Shown one piece after another: positions 28,499 through 36,388 of a stretch of DNA of 64,000 bases. Numbering within the stretch: position 1 is the first letter of the stretch; the number at the start of each line of letters is the position of its first letter. A program made the position numbers and the translations under genes. The stretch is taken from the NCBI RefSeq assembly GCF_002250505.1, contig NZ_NJGY01000001.1:62001-126000 (forward strand). The letters are read 5' to 3'. The DNA is from Janthinobacterium sp. PC23-8 (GTDB lineage: Bacteria; Pseudomonadota; Gammaproteobacteria; Burkholderiales; Burkholderiaceae_D). The notes under the pieces are model-generated. The model did not search any database and was not told the DNA's origin. It saw nothing but the letters and a program-made list of their open reading frames with translations.

Positions 28499-29590
28499 AT
28501 GTCCATCTGCAACCACCACACGATAAGAAACATGCCCACACAAAACGCCGCCTTGCCGCTCATCGCATCGCCACTCACCTCGCTGACACGCCGCTGGTTG
28601 CTGGCCAGCGCCATGGCAGTCGGCGCCCTGGGAATGGGCTTGCCGATGGCCGCCGGCGCCGCCGAACCGGTGGTGTTGCTGAACGTGTCGTACGACGTGA
28701 TGCGCGAATTGTTCAAGGACGTCAATCCGGCATTTATTGCCGAGTGGCAAAAAAAGACCGGCGAAACCATCACCATCAAGCAGTCGCACGGCGGCTCGAG
28801 CAAGCAGGCGCGCTCGGTGGCCGACGGCCTGGAAGCGTCGGTCGTGACCATGAACCAGGCCAATGACATCGACCTGCTGGCCGACCGCGGCCTGGTAGTG
28901 GCCGACTGGGCCAAAAAATTCCCCAACAACGCCGCGCCCTTCTATTCGACCATGGTGTACCTGGTGCGCAAGGGCAATCCGAAACAGATCAAGGACTGGG
29001 ACGACCTGGCCAGGCCCGGCATCAAGGTCATCGTGCCGAACCCTAAAACCTCGGGCAACGGCCGCTACACCTACCTGGCGGCCTGGGGCTATGCCGTGAA
29101 AAAAGGCGGCACCGAAGCGCAGGCGCGCGACCTGGTGACGCGTCTGTTCAAGAACGTGCCGGTGCTCGACGGCGGCGGCCGCGGCGCCACCACCACCTTT
29201 ACCCAGCGTGAAATCGGCGACGTGCTGGTGACGTTCGAAAACGAAGTGCAACTGGTGCGCAAGGAATTCGGCGACAACTTCGAGGTGGTCTACCCGAGCA
29301 TATCGATCCTGGCCGAGTCGCCGGTGGCCGTGGTCGACAAGGTGGTTGACCGCCGCGGCATCCGCAAGGAAGCGACCGCCTACCTGCAATACCTGTACTC
29401 GGAACCCGGCCAGGAACTGGCCGCCAGGCACTTCCTGCGTCCGCGTTCGGCCACGGTGGCGAAGAAATACGCGGCCAGCTTCAAGCCGATCAGCCTGTTT
29501 ACGGTCGATGACGTTTTCGGCGGCTGGAAGCAGGCGCAAAAGAAACACTTTGATGATGGCGGCGAGTTCGACAAGATTTACCAGAAATAA
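28499..29590 (+). CDS. Sulfate-type ABC transporter substrate-binding protein
   Basis: The product is close to Sbp/CysP, which bind sulfate or thiosulfate in the periplasm. It has a Sec or Tat-like leader (LTRRWLLASAMAVGALGMGL), then the mature start VVLLNVSYDVMRELFKDVNP. Characteristic segments are IKQSHGGSSKQARSVADGL, VTMNQANDIDLLADRG and NPKTSGNGRYTYLAAWGYA. A second ATG at 28532 is also plausible. It stands alone without permease or ATPase genes and is followed by a clear terminator, so its transporter partners must be elsewhere. Confidence 0.9.
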   Translation: MSICNHHTIRNMPTQNAALPLIASPLTSLTRRWLLASAMAVGALGMGLPMAAGAAEPVVLLNVSYDVMRELFKDVNPAFIAEWQKKTGETITIKQSHGGSSKQARSVADGLEASVVTMNQANDIDLLADRGLVVADWAKKFPNNAAPFYSTMVYLVRKGNPKQIKDWDDLARPGIKVIVPNPKTSGNGRYTYLAAWGYAVKKGGTEAQARDLVTRLFKNVPVLDGGGRGATTTFTQREIGDVLVTFENEVQLVRKEFGDNFEVVYPSISILAESPVAVVDKVVDRRGIRKEATAYLQYLYSEPGQELAARHFLRPRSATVAKKYAASFKPISLFTVDDVFGGWKQAQKKHFDDGGEFDKIYQK

Positions 29591-29608
29591 GCGCGGCCGC
29601 CTTATCTG

Positions 29609-29646
29609 AAAAAAATCGCCTGACAGCAATGCTCAGGCGATTTTTT
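29609..29646 (+). terminator. Rho-independent terminator after the sulfate-binding protein gene
   Basis: The stem AAATCGCCTGA / TCAGGCGATTT (29613-29623 and 29634-29644) closes a short loop CAGCAATGCT-like and is followed by a T-run to 29646. It lies 19 bases after the stop codon. The A-run before the stem could also make it work for minus-strand transcripts. Confidence 0.9.
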
Positions 29647-29746
29647 GCATATGGGTATGCAAATCGATTCGTTTGCAAACTTCCCGCCACCCCTTACGCT
29701 GTCCTTGTCGCGCCAACCGGCGTCTCCACCAGCAAAAGGACAAACC

Positions 29747-29965
29747 ATGGCTATCTCGGAAATCAATGTACGTAACCAGTTTCGCGGCAAGATCAAGGAA
29801 ATCATCCTCGGCTCCGTCGTCTCGGAAGTCGACGTGGAAACCCCGCACGGCATCGTCACCTCGGTCATCACCACGCGCTCGATCAGGGACCTGGACCTGA
29901 AGGTGGGCAGCGAAGTGATCGCGCTGGTCAAGTCGACGGAAGTGTCGATTGCCAAGATCCAGTAA
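29747..29965 (+). CDS. Mop/TOBE-domain molybdate-binding protein
   Basis: A 72-residue protein consisting of one Mop (TOBE) domain: MAISEINVRNQFRGKIKEII, ending EVIALVKSTEVSIAKIQ. Such molbindins store or buffer molybdate or tungstate in the cytoplasm. The ATG at 29747 follows an AAAGGA ribosome site. It lies between two hairpins and appears to be a single-gene unit. Confidence 0.9.
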   Translation: MAISEINVRNQFRGKIKEIILGSVVSEVDVETPHGIVTSVITTRSIRDLDLKVGSEVIALVKSTEVSIAKIQ

Positions 29966-29979
29966 GTGTCACCACCCGC

Positions 29980-30001
29980 CCGGCCCCGTTCTGTGGGCCG
30001 G
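29980..30001 (+). terminator. GC-rich hairpin after the Mop gene
   Basis: A perfect stem CCGGCCC / GGGCCGG (29980-29986 and 29995-30001) with an 8-base loop lies 15 bases after the stop codon. There is no proper T-run (CACCATTATG follows), so it is at best a weak or Rho-assisted terminator. Confidence 0.5.
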
Positions 30002-30114
30002 CACCATTATGTAGCTACAAGCGTCGCTATTCCCCAATGGGTGGCGATGTGGGATGATAGACAAAACTGAAATTCGTGACGGGTTTGTCGCATCATTCAC
30101 AGGTAGATATAGAG

Positions 30115-31329
30115 ATGATTAATTTTTTTGGCATTAGCAACTTCAAGTCACTTGTGGATTTCCAAGTTTCTCTACCTAAATTTACCGTCTTGATTGGCTT
30201 GAATGGCGCAGGAAAAACCACCATTTTACAAGCATTTGATTTTCTTTCTCAGGTAATGAGTGGACGACTAGATGAGTGGCTGATATCGCGCGGTTGGGAC
30301 AAAGCGGACATAGCATCGAAATTTGCTCCGACAAGCAATATTGCTTTTGTTGCCACTAATCGCCAAGAAAATGATAATTTTAACAAATTATGGTACGGCT
30401 CATTTAATAGAAAAGAGTTGGCTTGCCTTTATGAAATGGCTACATGCTGGAATGATGAGCAAGGTGAAGAAGAATTGCTTTTATTAAAAGGGAGGCAGTA
30501 TCGGATTAGCAATTCTGAAATGACACCCATAGCGTTCAGCTACCAAGGTTCCATTCTTTCTCAACTGCGGGACACAGAGCTTAGCTCGGAACTAAAAAGT
30601 ATTCGCGATACGCTACGCAATATACGCTCATTAGAACTACTCTCACCACATTTAATGCGCCAGCGAACGCGTGACAGCGCGACCAGCATTGGCATTGGCG
30701 GTGAAAAGCTTTCTGCCTATCTGCATGCAATCAAAGGCGGCGACAAGCAGCATCTTCTTGAATTGCTGCGCACCTTTTATCCACGCGTAATCGACTTCAA
30801 ATCGTCCCCTACAAAGGGCGGCTGGAAGCGCCTGTCGATCATCGAAGACTTCGACGGCAAGCATGTGGAGTCGGAGGTGCGCCATATCAACGACGGCCTG
30901 CTGCGCGTGCTGGCCATGCTGGCGCAAACGCTTGATGGCGATGCCATGCTGCTGTTCGATGAAGTGGAAAATGGCGTCAACCCGGAGATCGTGGAAAAAC
31001 TGGTGAACTTGCTGGTCAATGCAAAACAGCAGATCCTTGTTACCACGCACAACCCGATGATACTGAACTATCTGGAAGATGACGTGGCGCGCGAGTCAGT
31101 GCTGTTTGTATACAAGACGCCAGAAGGGTTTACAAGGGTACGCCCCTTCTTCTCGCTGCCTGGAGTCGGGGAAAAGCTTGATCTGATGGGACCCGGTGAA
31201 GCCTTCGTTGACACCGATCTGGTAGCACTGACGGCCACCTGCGTCGAACTCGACAAGCAAGCCCAAGCTGCCGAAGACGTTGACGAGAAGGCGAAAAAAG
31301 CACCTGCACCGAGGAAAGCCACAGCATGA
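30115..31329 (+). CDS. AAA (SMC/RecF/OLD-like) ATPase of a putative defence pair
   Basis: The 404-residue product (from ATG 30115; another ATG lies at 30076) is an AAA_15/AAA_21-type ATPase. It starts MINFFGISNFKSLVDFQVSL with Walker A GLNGAGKTT at about 28-36. The ABC-like C-lobe has HINDGLLRVLAMLAQTL, Walker B AMLLFDEVENGVNPE and the H-loop ILVTTHNPMIL. The C-terminal tail is Lys/Ala-rich. It overlaps the next gene by four bases. Bases up to about 30770 are AT-rich with unusual codons, while the rest matches the GC-rich host, a sharp internal break. ATPases paired with TOPRIM-like partners occur in anti-phage systems (family knowledge); here the role is inferred. Confidence 0.85.
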   Translation: MINFFGISNFKSLVDFQVSLPKFTVLIGLNGAGKTTILQAFDFLSQVMSGRLDEWLISRGWDKADIASKFAPTSNIAFVATNRQENDNFNKLWYGSFNRKELACLYEMATCWNDEQGEEELLLLKGRQYRISNSEMTPIAFSYQGSILSQLRDTELSSELKSIRDTLRNIRSLELLSPHLMRQRTRDSATSIGIGGEKLSAYLHAIKGGDKQHLLELLRTFYPRVIDFKSSPTKGGWKRLSIIEDFDGKHVESEVRHINDGLLRVLAMLAQTLDGDAMLLFDEVENGVNPEIVEKLVNLLVNAKQQILVTTHNPMILNYLEDDVARESVLFVYKTPEGFTRVRPFFSLPGVGEKLDLMGPGEAFVDTDLVALTATCVELDKQAQAAEDVDEKAKKAPAPRKATA

Positions 31330-32066
31330 TACTGATCCTGAGTGGCGAAGGCCCCAGCGACCTGGGCATGTGCACCAACGCCCAGGGCCGCTGCAGCGAT
31401 CACAACTTCCAGTCGGGACCGATCACGGTGTTATTGGAGCAATTGATTGAACGCAGGCTGGGCTACGCACTGGCAGACGCCCCCGGCGCGATCCAATTCA
31501 TCAGCAAACCACGCCTTGTTGAACTCGCTGTCAAGCGCAAGAATAATAAACGCAGCGTGATACTGCCTGGCAAAAAGCGTGGAGTGGAAACTGGCTATTT
31601 CCATGCCAATGCGCTCGATCTCGGTCAGGCAAGCCTGGAAATAGAAACAGAGCTCAACGACATCACAATTGCCGTTTTATTCCGCGACCACGACAAGATG
31701 CGCTCCGACCCGCCAGCCCTATGGCAACAAAAATGGCAATCCATGCTCGACGGCTTTCACCGCGCCCAGTTCCCCCGTGGCGTGCCGATGCTGCCCAATC
31801 CCAAGTCCGAAGCCTGGTTGCTGTGCGCGGCAAAGAAACAGCCATTCCAGCATTGCGCCAAATTGGAAGATGTGCCCGGCAATGACGACGCGCCTAATTC
31901 GGCCAAGGAAAAATTGGCACGTGCGCTCGGCGGCGAAAAAAGCGCGGTTGAGCTCGCCGAGTGGGTGCGTGGCATTGAGTTCGATGCGCAAGGCGCCTCC
32001 GCCATGCCCAGCTTCGCCGCCTTCCATGACCGTTTGCAACTCGTCCTGGGCGAGATGCTGCATTAA
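31326..32066 (+). CDS. TOPRIM-like (DUF4276-type) partner protein
   Basis: The 246-residue product begins MILILSGEGPSDLGMCTNAQ, with an acidic Glu8 after a beta strand. Later comes ITIAVLFRDHDKMR with Asp121 and Asp123. A Glu after strand 1 and a D-x-D after strand 3 is the TOPRIM metal-binding arrangement, found in DUF4276 and OLD-type nucleases. A third conserved-looking part is LPNPKSEAWLLCA. The four-base overlap with the ATPase gene indicates a functional pair. I propose a metal-dependent nuclease or effector; this is not proven. It ends with a four-base overlap with the convergent LytTR gene. Confidence 0.72.
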   Translation: MILILSGEGPSDLGMCTNAQGRCSDHNFQSGPITVLLEQLIERRLGYALADAPGAIQFISKPRLVELAVKRKNNKRSVILPGKKRGVETGYFHANALDLGQASLEIETELNDITIAVLFRDHDKMRSDPPALWQQKWQSMLDGFHRAQFPRGVPMLPNPKSEAWLLCAAKKQPFQHCAKLEDVPGNDDAPNSAKEKLARALGGEKSAVELAEWVRGIEFDAQGASAMPSFAAFHDRLQLVLGEMLH

Positions 32067-32812
32067 TCGCGGAACAGATAGGTAAACGTCCGGCTCACCG
32101 GCAGCTTTTCCGTACTGCCCTTGAGCAGCACCTGCATGCGCTCGGCGTCGATGCGTTCGGCCGCTTCGATGGCTTTGACGTTGACCATGGTGCCGCGGTG
32201 GATTTGCCAGAACTGCTCGGGGTCCAGGCCGCCGAGCAAGTCTTTCAGCGGCGTACGCACCAGCGCTTCCGAGCCGGCCAGCACCACGCGCGTGTATTTG
32301 CTGTCGGCCTGGAAGAACAGCACCTCGTCGATATCGATCAGGCGGATCTGCTTGCCCACGCTGGCCTTGATCCACTTCAGCTTTTCGCGCGGCGGCGCCG
32401 GCAGCGCGGTGCGCAGCGATTGCAGCAGCTGGGCCATGTCGGCCGGTTGCGCCCCCAGTTTTTCACGCAGGCGCTGCACCGCGCGCTGCAGGCGCTCGGC
32501 CTGCACCGGTTTCAACAGGTAGTCGACGGCGCCGGCGTCAAACGCGTCGACCGCATACTGGTCGTAGGCTGTAACGAACACCACATGGGCGCGCTTGCCG
32601 ATGCGCTCGGCCACTTCCAGGCCCGACAGGCCCGGCATGCGTATATCGAGAAACACCACCTCGGGCTCATGTTCCAGGAAACCATCCCAGGCGTCGTTGC
32701 CGTTTTCGGCCACCAGCACGATGCGCGCATCAAGCCAGGCCAGCGCCAGCATGGTTTGCAGGCGCTCGCGCATCAGCGGCTCGTCTTCGGCAATCAGGAT
32801 GGTGGTGTTCAT
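32063..32812 (-). CDS. LytTR-family response regulator
   Basis: The 249-residue product has a receiver domain (MNTTILIAEDEPLMRERLQT, phosphoacceptor Asp56 in VVFLDIRMPG, FVTAYDQYAVDAF, LLKPVQAERL). A LytTR DNA-binding domain follows from about residue 145 (IRLIDIDEVLFFQADSKYTR, IHRGTMVNVKAIE). It is partner of the kinase directly upstream, whose stop overlaps its start by four bases. Regulated genes are not evident; the operon may act elsewhere. Confidence 0.92.
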   Translation of the reverse strand: MNTTILIAEDEPLMRERLQTMLALAWLDARIVLVAENGNDAWDGFLEHEPEVVFLDIRMPGLSGLEVAERIGKRAHVVFVTAYDQYAVDAFDAGAVDYLLKPVQAERLQRAVQRLREKLGAQPADMAQLLQSLRTALPAPPREKLKWIKASVGKQIRLIDIDEVLFFQADSKYTRVVLAGSEALVRTPLKDLLGGLDPEQFWQIHRGTMVNVKAIEAAERIDAERMQVLLKGSTEKLPVSRTFTYLFRD

Positions 32813-34074
32813 ACGGCAGGCTCTTTCAGGCTGGTCTCAATGTTCATGGGGAGCAATATCTCGGCGATCACGCCGCCGTCTTCGCCGTCGCGCACGTCCA
32901 GGCTGGCGCACGGATCGGACAAGCGCAGCCGGCTGCGCACGTTTTCCAGGCCCAGGCCGCCTTCCTGCGCCTGCGCCGTGCCCTGTTCCGGCAAGCCCAT
33001 GCCCGTATCGCGCACGCGCAGGCGCAGCATGCCGTCCACTTGCTGCGCCGACACGGCGATCTCGCCACCGCGCAAGGACGGTTCGATGCCGTGCTTGATG
33101 GCGTTCTCGGCCAGGGTCAGCACGATCATGCTGGGGATGGTCGCGTGCGCACATTCGGCGGGCAGCTCGAGCGCATAGCGCAGGCGGGAACCCATGCGCG
33201 CCTGCATCACGCGCAAATACGCTGCGACCATGTCGAACTCGCTTTGCAGCGGTACTTGCTCGCTGCGCATCTCGGCCAGGCTGGCGCGCAGGAACGCAAT
33301 CAGGTCGGCCGTCAGCGCCGCCGCCCTGGCCGCGCCTGGCCCGCCCTGTTCGGCCAGCTGCTGCACCGCGCCCAGGGTATTGAACAGGAAATGCGGCTCG
33401 ATCTGGGCGCGCAGCAAGCGCAGCTGCGATTCGCTGAGCGCGCGCGCCAGGCGGTCGCGCTCGGCGTTTTGCTGCAGCTGCAAGGTCAGCGCTTCGTACT
33501 GGCGGTTGCGCCACATGGCAACGATGGACATCGGCACCAGATAGACCAGGCCTGCCGTGCCGCTGGCATAAGCACCGATGCGTGCGCCGCGCGCCACGCA
33601 CTCGCGCAGCGAACTTGCGGGGTCCAGCAGGAACAGCAGCAAACCGATCAGCAAGCCGGCCAGTAAAGGCAACAGCAACATCAGCACGATCATCAGCCTG
33701 ATCTTCCTGCGCGCCAGCCTGCGGTAGCTGAACCACACACCCAGCACGCCGCAAGCCATGGCCAGCCCCAGGACATTACTCAACAGCAAAGCCTTGCCCC
33801 AGCCCAGCTTGTCGGGCGCCATCAGGTGCAGCAGCACACCCACCATGCAGAGCAGCAGCGTCAGCTTGGCGGCGGCAATATAAAAACCGATGCCGCGATA
33901 TTTTTCCATGAAGTCATGAAACTGCTGACGCTCGATCGGTGTCAGCGTTGCCAGCTTGCGCGCGATACAGCCGCGCAAGCGACCCCGGACCTGGCCCGCC
34001 ATTTCTGGCTGCTTGAGCACCAGCAAGGTTTCATCATCGACCGCGCGCTGCCAGTCCACGATTCTTTTCCACAT
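32809..34074 (-). CDS. LytS/YehU-type sensor histidine kinase
   Basis: A 421-residue membrane kinase. It has about four transmembrane helices between residues 75 and 210 (for example FYIAAAKLTLLLCMVGVLLH and LMIVLMLLLPLLAGLLIGLL). The His_kinase domain follows, with the phospho-His in QIEPHFLFNTLGAVQQL, and then an ATPase domain (LAENAIKHGIEPSL, VRDTGMGLPE, GLGLENVRSR). I chose ATG 34074 because a strong GAGGAGG ribosome site precedes it; upstream in-frame ATGs do not have one. It is co-translated with the LytTR regulator. Confidence 0.9.
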   Translation of the reverse strand: MWKRIVDWQRAVDDETLLVLKQPEMAGQVRGRLRGCIARKLATLTPIERQQFHDFMEKYRGIGFYIAAAKLTLLLCMVGVLLHLMAPDKLGWGKALLLSNVLGLAMACGVLGVWFSYRRLARRKIRLMIVLMLLLPLLAGLLIGLLLFLLDPASSLRECVARGARIGAYASGTAGLVYLVPMSIVAMWRNRQYEALTLQLQQNAERDRLARALSESQLRLLRAQIEPHFLFNTLGAVQQLAEQGGPGAARAAALTADLIAFLRASLAEMRSEQVPLQSEFDMVAAYLRVMQARMGSRLRYALELPAECAHATIPSMIVLTLAENAIKHGIEPSLRGGEIAVSAQQVDGMLRLRVRDTGMGLPEQGTAQAQEGGLGLENVRSRLRLSDPCASLDVRDGEDGGVIAEILLPMNIETSLKEPAV

Positions 34075-34476
34075 CTGCGTCCTCCTCGCAACAATCATCG
34101 GGCATGAACACAGTCTATGGCGGCGCCCCTGGCCTGCCCAGCGGCAGGTGACGAAGCACGAAATGGCGTGCTTCAAATACGACGCATCCGATATCACAAC
34201 ACCTATCTTGCAGGAATAATACGAAGTTTCTGGATTGAAATCAATAAAGCACCAACAATTTTCACTCAGGCAATAGTCCGGGTTTTATTTTGCCTCGACG
34301 GCCATAAATGGCCTTGCACAGGCCGCATGCCATAGACATTGCCAGGTTTTTGATGGTATCGTCTAGCTTTGGCAAATATTGCTTCAGAGACATAGTCCCG
34401 CCCGGGGGCATGCTCGCCCTTTTGCCCGCAGCGCCCTCCCGTGGCGCCCCGAAACTGCTTTTCCATACAAAGTCCC
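34075..34476. promoter_or_regulatory. Divergent intergenic region with two perfect inverted repeats
   Basis: No gene is seen in these 402 bases between the kinase (minus) and pbpG (plus). There are two perfect palindromic elements: GAAGCACG-AAATGG-CGTGCTTC (34153-34174), about 80 bases upstream of the kinase start, and GGCCAT-AA-ATGGCC (34300-34313), about 165 bases upstream of pbpG. Either could be an operator or a hairpin. Clear -10/-35 boxes could not be fixed. Confidence 0.5.
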
Positions 34477-35355
34477 ATGCTCAAAAAAATCTTCGCCGCC
34501 GTGCTGATGACGCTATCGACAGCCGCCATCGCCGTGCCCTTCGGTTCCCAGTCCATCCTGGTGGTCGAGGACGGTACGGGTAAAGTCTTGCTTGAAAAAA
34601 ATGCCAACGTGGTCGTGCCCATCGCTTCGCTGACCAAGCTGATGACGGCCATGGTCGTGCTCGACTCCAGGGCCAATATGCAGGAAGAGATCCTGATCGA
34701 CCAGGTCGACGTCGACACCTTGAAACACAGCACCTCGCGCGTGCCCGTCGGCGCCACCTTGAGCCGCCATGATGTGCTGCAGCTGGCGCTGATGTCGTCC
34801 GACAACCGCGCCGCCGCTTCGCTGGCGCGCACCTATCCGGGCGGCCCGACCGCCTTCGCGGTGGCCGTCAACGCCAAGATCAAGGCGCTGGGCATGCGCC
34901 AGACCGTGATCGAAGAGCCGACCGGCCTGTCGCCGAACAACCAGTCGACGGCCGCCGACCTGGTCAAGATGGCTGTGGCCGCCTCGCGCTACCCGGAAAT
35001 CAGCCGCATCACCACCGATTCGAAAGACGTGATCCAGATCAAGGGCCGCGACGTGGAATACCACAACACGAATCGGCTGGTAGGCGCCAAAGGCTGGGAT
35101 ATCGGCCTGTCGAAAACCGGCTTTACCAATGAAGCGGGGCGTTGCCTGATCATGCGCATCAAGTCGGCCGGCAAGTTCGCCACCATGATTTTGCTCAACG
35201 CGCGCGCCAACTCCGTGCGCGCCATGGACGCCGTCAATATCCGCCGCATGCTGGCCGCCGAAAACGGCATCGCCGAACCGAAAGTGGTGCGCGCCTCGGC
35301 CAGCCGGCATAAAAAAGCGCCGGCGAAACCGGGCAAGCGCCGCCGCGCCAAATAA
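34477..35355 (+). CDS. pbpG: D-alanyl-D-alanine endopeptidase (PBP7 type)
   Basis: PbpG cleaves D-Ala-mDAP cross-links in peptidoglycan in the periplasm. The 292-residue product (from ATG 34477, MLKKIFAAVLMTLSTAAIAV signal peptide) has the penicillin-binding motifs SLTK (active Ser51), SSDN (about 107-110) and KTGFT. The C-terminal tail is Lys/Arg/Ala-rich (KKAPAKPGKRRRAK). Length and motifs fit the S11 peptidase family. It ends against the convergent DMT transporter gene. Confidence 0.9.
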   Translation: MLKKIFAAVLMTLSTAAIAVPFGSQSILVVEDGTGKVLLEKNANVVVPIASLTKLMTAMVVLDSRANMQEEILIDQVDVDTLKHSTSRVPVGATLSRHDVLQLALMSSDNRAAASLARTYPGGPTAFAVAVNAKIKALGMRQTVIEEPTGLSPNNQSTAADLVKMAVAASRYPEISRITTDSKDVIQIKGRDVEYHNTNRLVGAKGWDIGLSKTGFTNEAGRCLIMRIKSAGKFATMILLNARANSVRAMDAVNIRRMLAAENGIAEPKVVRASASRHKKAPAKPGKRRRAK

Positions 35356-36279
35356 TTATTTGGCTTGCCGGTTGGTCATGATGACGCCGGCAATCGTCAC
35401 CACTCCCCCCACCAGCATCGACGCCAGCACCGGCTCGCCCAGCAGGCCGGCGGCCAGCACGATGCCGAACACCGGCACCAGATTGTTGAACACGGCCGTG
35501 CGCGACGGGCCGATCGCTTTCACGCCCTCGTAATACCAGACAAAGCCGATCACGGTGCCAAATACGCCCAGATAGCCGATGGCGGCCCACACCTGCCAGC
35601 CGTAGCTGCGCCATGGCACGCTCGGGAATTCAAACGCGGCGCCCACCAGCAAAAACGCCAGGCCCCACATGGCGGCGTAGGTGGTGGCGGCCACCGGACT
35701 CAAGCCCTTGAGGGCCACGCGCCCGATCAGGGTGTAGGCGGCCCAGCTGGAAATACCGCAGAACATGAAGATCTCGCCGGCGCCTATGCCACCGCCATTG
35801 CCATGCAACAGGCCGGCCAGGTCACCGCGCGTGATGACGATGGCCGTGCCGCAAAACGCCAGCATGATGCCGAGCCACTTGAAGGCGCCCAGGCGTTCAC
35901 GGAACAGCAGGGCCGAGGCCAGCGCCGTGACGATGGGATTGAGGGCCACGAACAGCGCCGTGCGGCCGGCCGGCATGCGCGACAGGGCGGCCAGAAAACA
36001 CAGGTTGTACAAAAAGATGCCGGTCAGGCCCAGCGCGGCGGTCGTTGCCAGTTGCTTGCGGTCCAGGCGCGGCAGGCCGCCTTCGAATTTCCAGGCCAGC
36101 AGCACCAGCAGCAGGACGGCCACGCCGAAGCGGCCGCTGGCGGCCGTCATGGGCGGCATCTGCTGGGCCAGCACCCGGCCCGCGATAAAGGTGCCGCCCC
36201 AGAACAGGGCGACAAACATCAGTTTGATATAGACCAGTGGCGACTGGCTGGCGAGCGTGGGAATGGCGAGAGTGCGCAT
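35356..36279 (-). CDS. EamA-family (DMT) transporter
   Basis: A 307-residue inner-membrane protein with about ten transmembrane helices in two EamA repeats (YIKLMFVALFWGGTFIAGRV; FMFCGISSWAAYTLIGRVAL). Members export amino acids or other metabolites; the substrate is unknown. The ATG at 36279 (MRTLAIPTL) has an AGGA ribosome site; a longer start at 36294 is possible. It is divergent from the LysR gene at 36389, a common regulator-exporter arrangement. Confidence 0.88.
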   Translation of the reverse strand: MRTLAIPTLASQSPLVYIKLMFVALFWGGTFIAGRVLAQQMPPMTAASGRFGVAVLLLVLLAWKFEGGLPRLDRKQLATTAALGLTGIFLYNLCFLAALSRMPAGRTALFVALNPIVTALASALLFRERLGAFKWLGIMLAFCGTAIVITRGDLAGLLHGNGGGIGAGEIFMFCGISSWAAYTLIGRVALKGLSPVAATTYAAMWGLAFLLVGAAFEFPSVPWRSYGWQVWAAIGYLGVFGTVIGFVWYYEGVKAIGPSRTAVFNNLVPVFGIVLAAGLLGEPVLASMLVGGVVTIAGVIMTNRQAK

Positions 36280-36341
36280 GAAAGATCCTGTCATGCCGCT
36301 TGTGCGGCGGGTAGTGTGCGTATATATTAATACTAATATCA

Positions 36342-36369
36342 GCTCATGAAATAATGAGCAATTACTCAT
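36342..36369. promoter_or_regulatory. Nested CTCAT/ATGAG repeats between DMT exporter and LysR genes
   Basis: GCTCAT-GAAATA-ATGAGC (36342-36359) overlaps a second inverted repeat ATGAG-CAATTA-CTCAT (36354-36369) in the AT-rich divergent promoter region. Three phased half-sites in a 110-base gap fit a LysR operator with recognition and activation sites. The assignment is inference. Confidence 0.55.
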
Positions 36370-36388
36370 AACCCACAGCGACCTGTCC

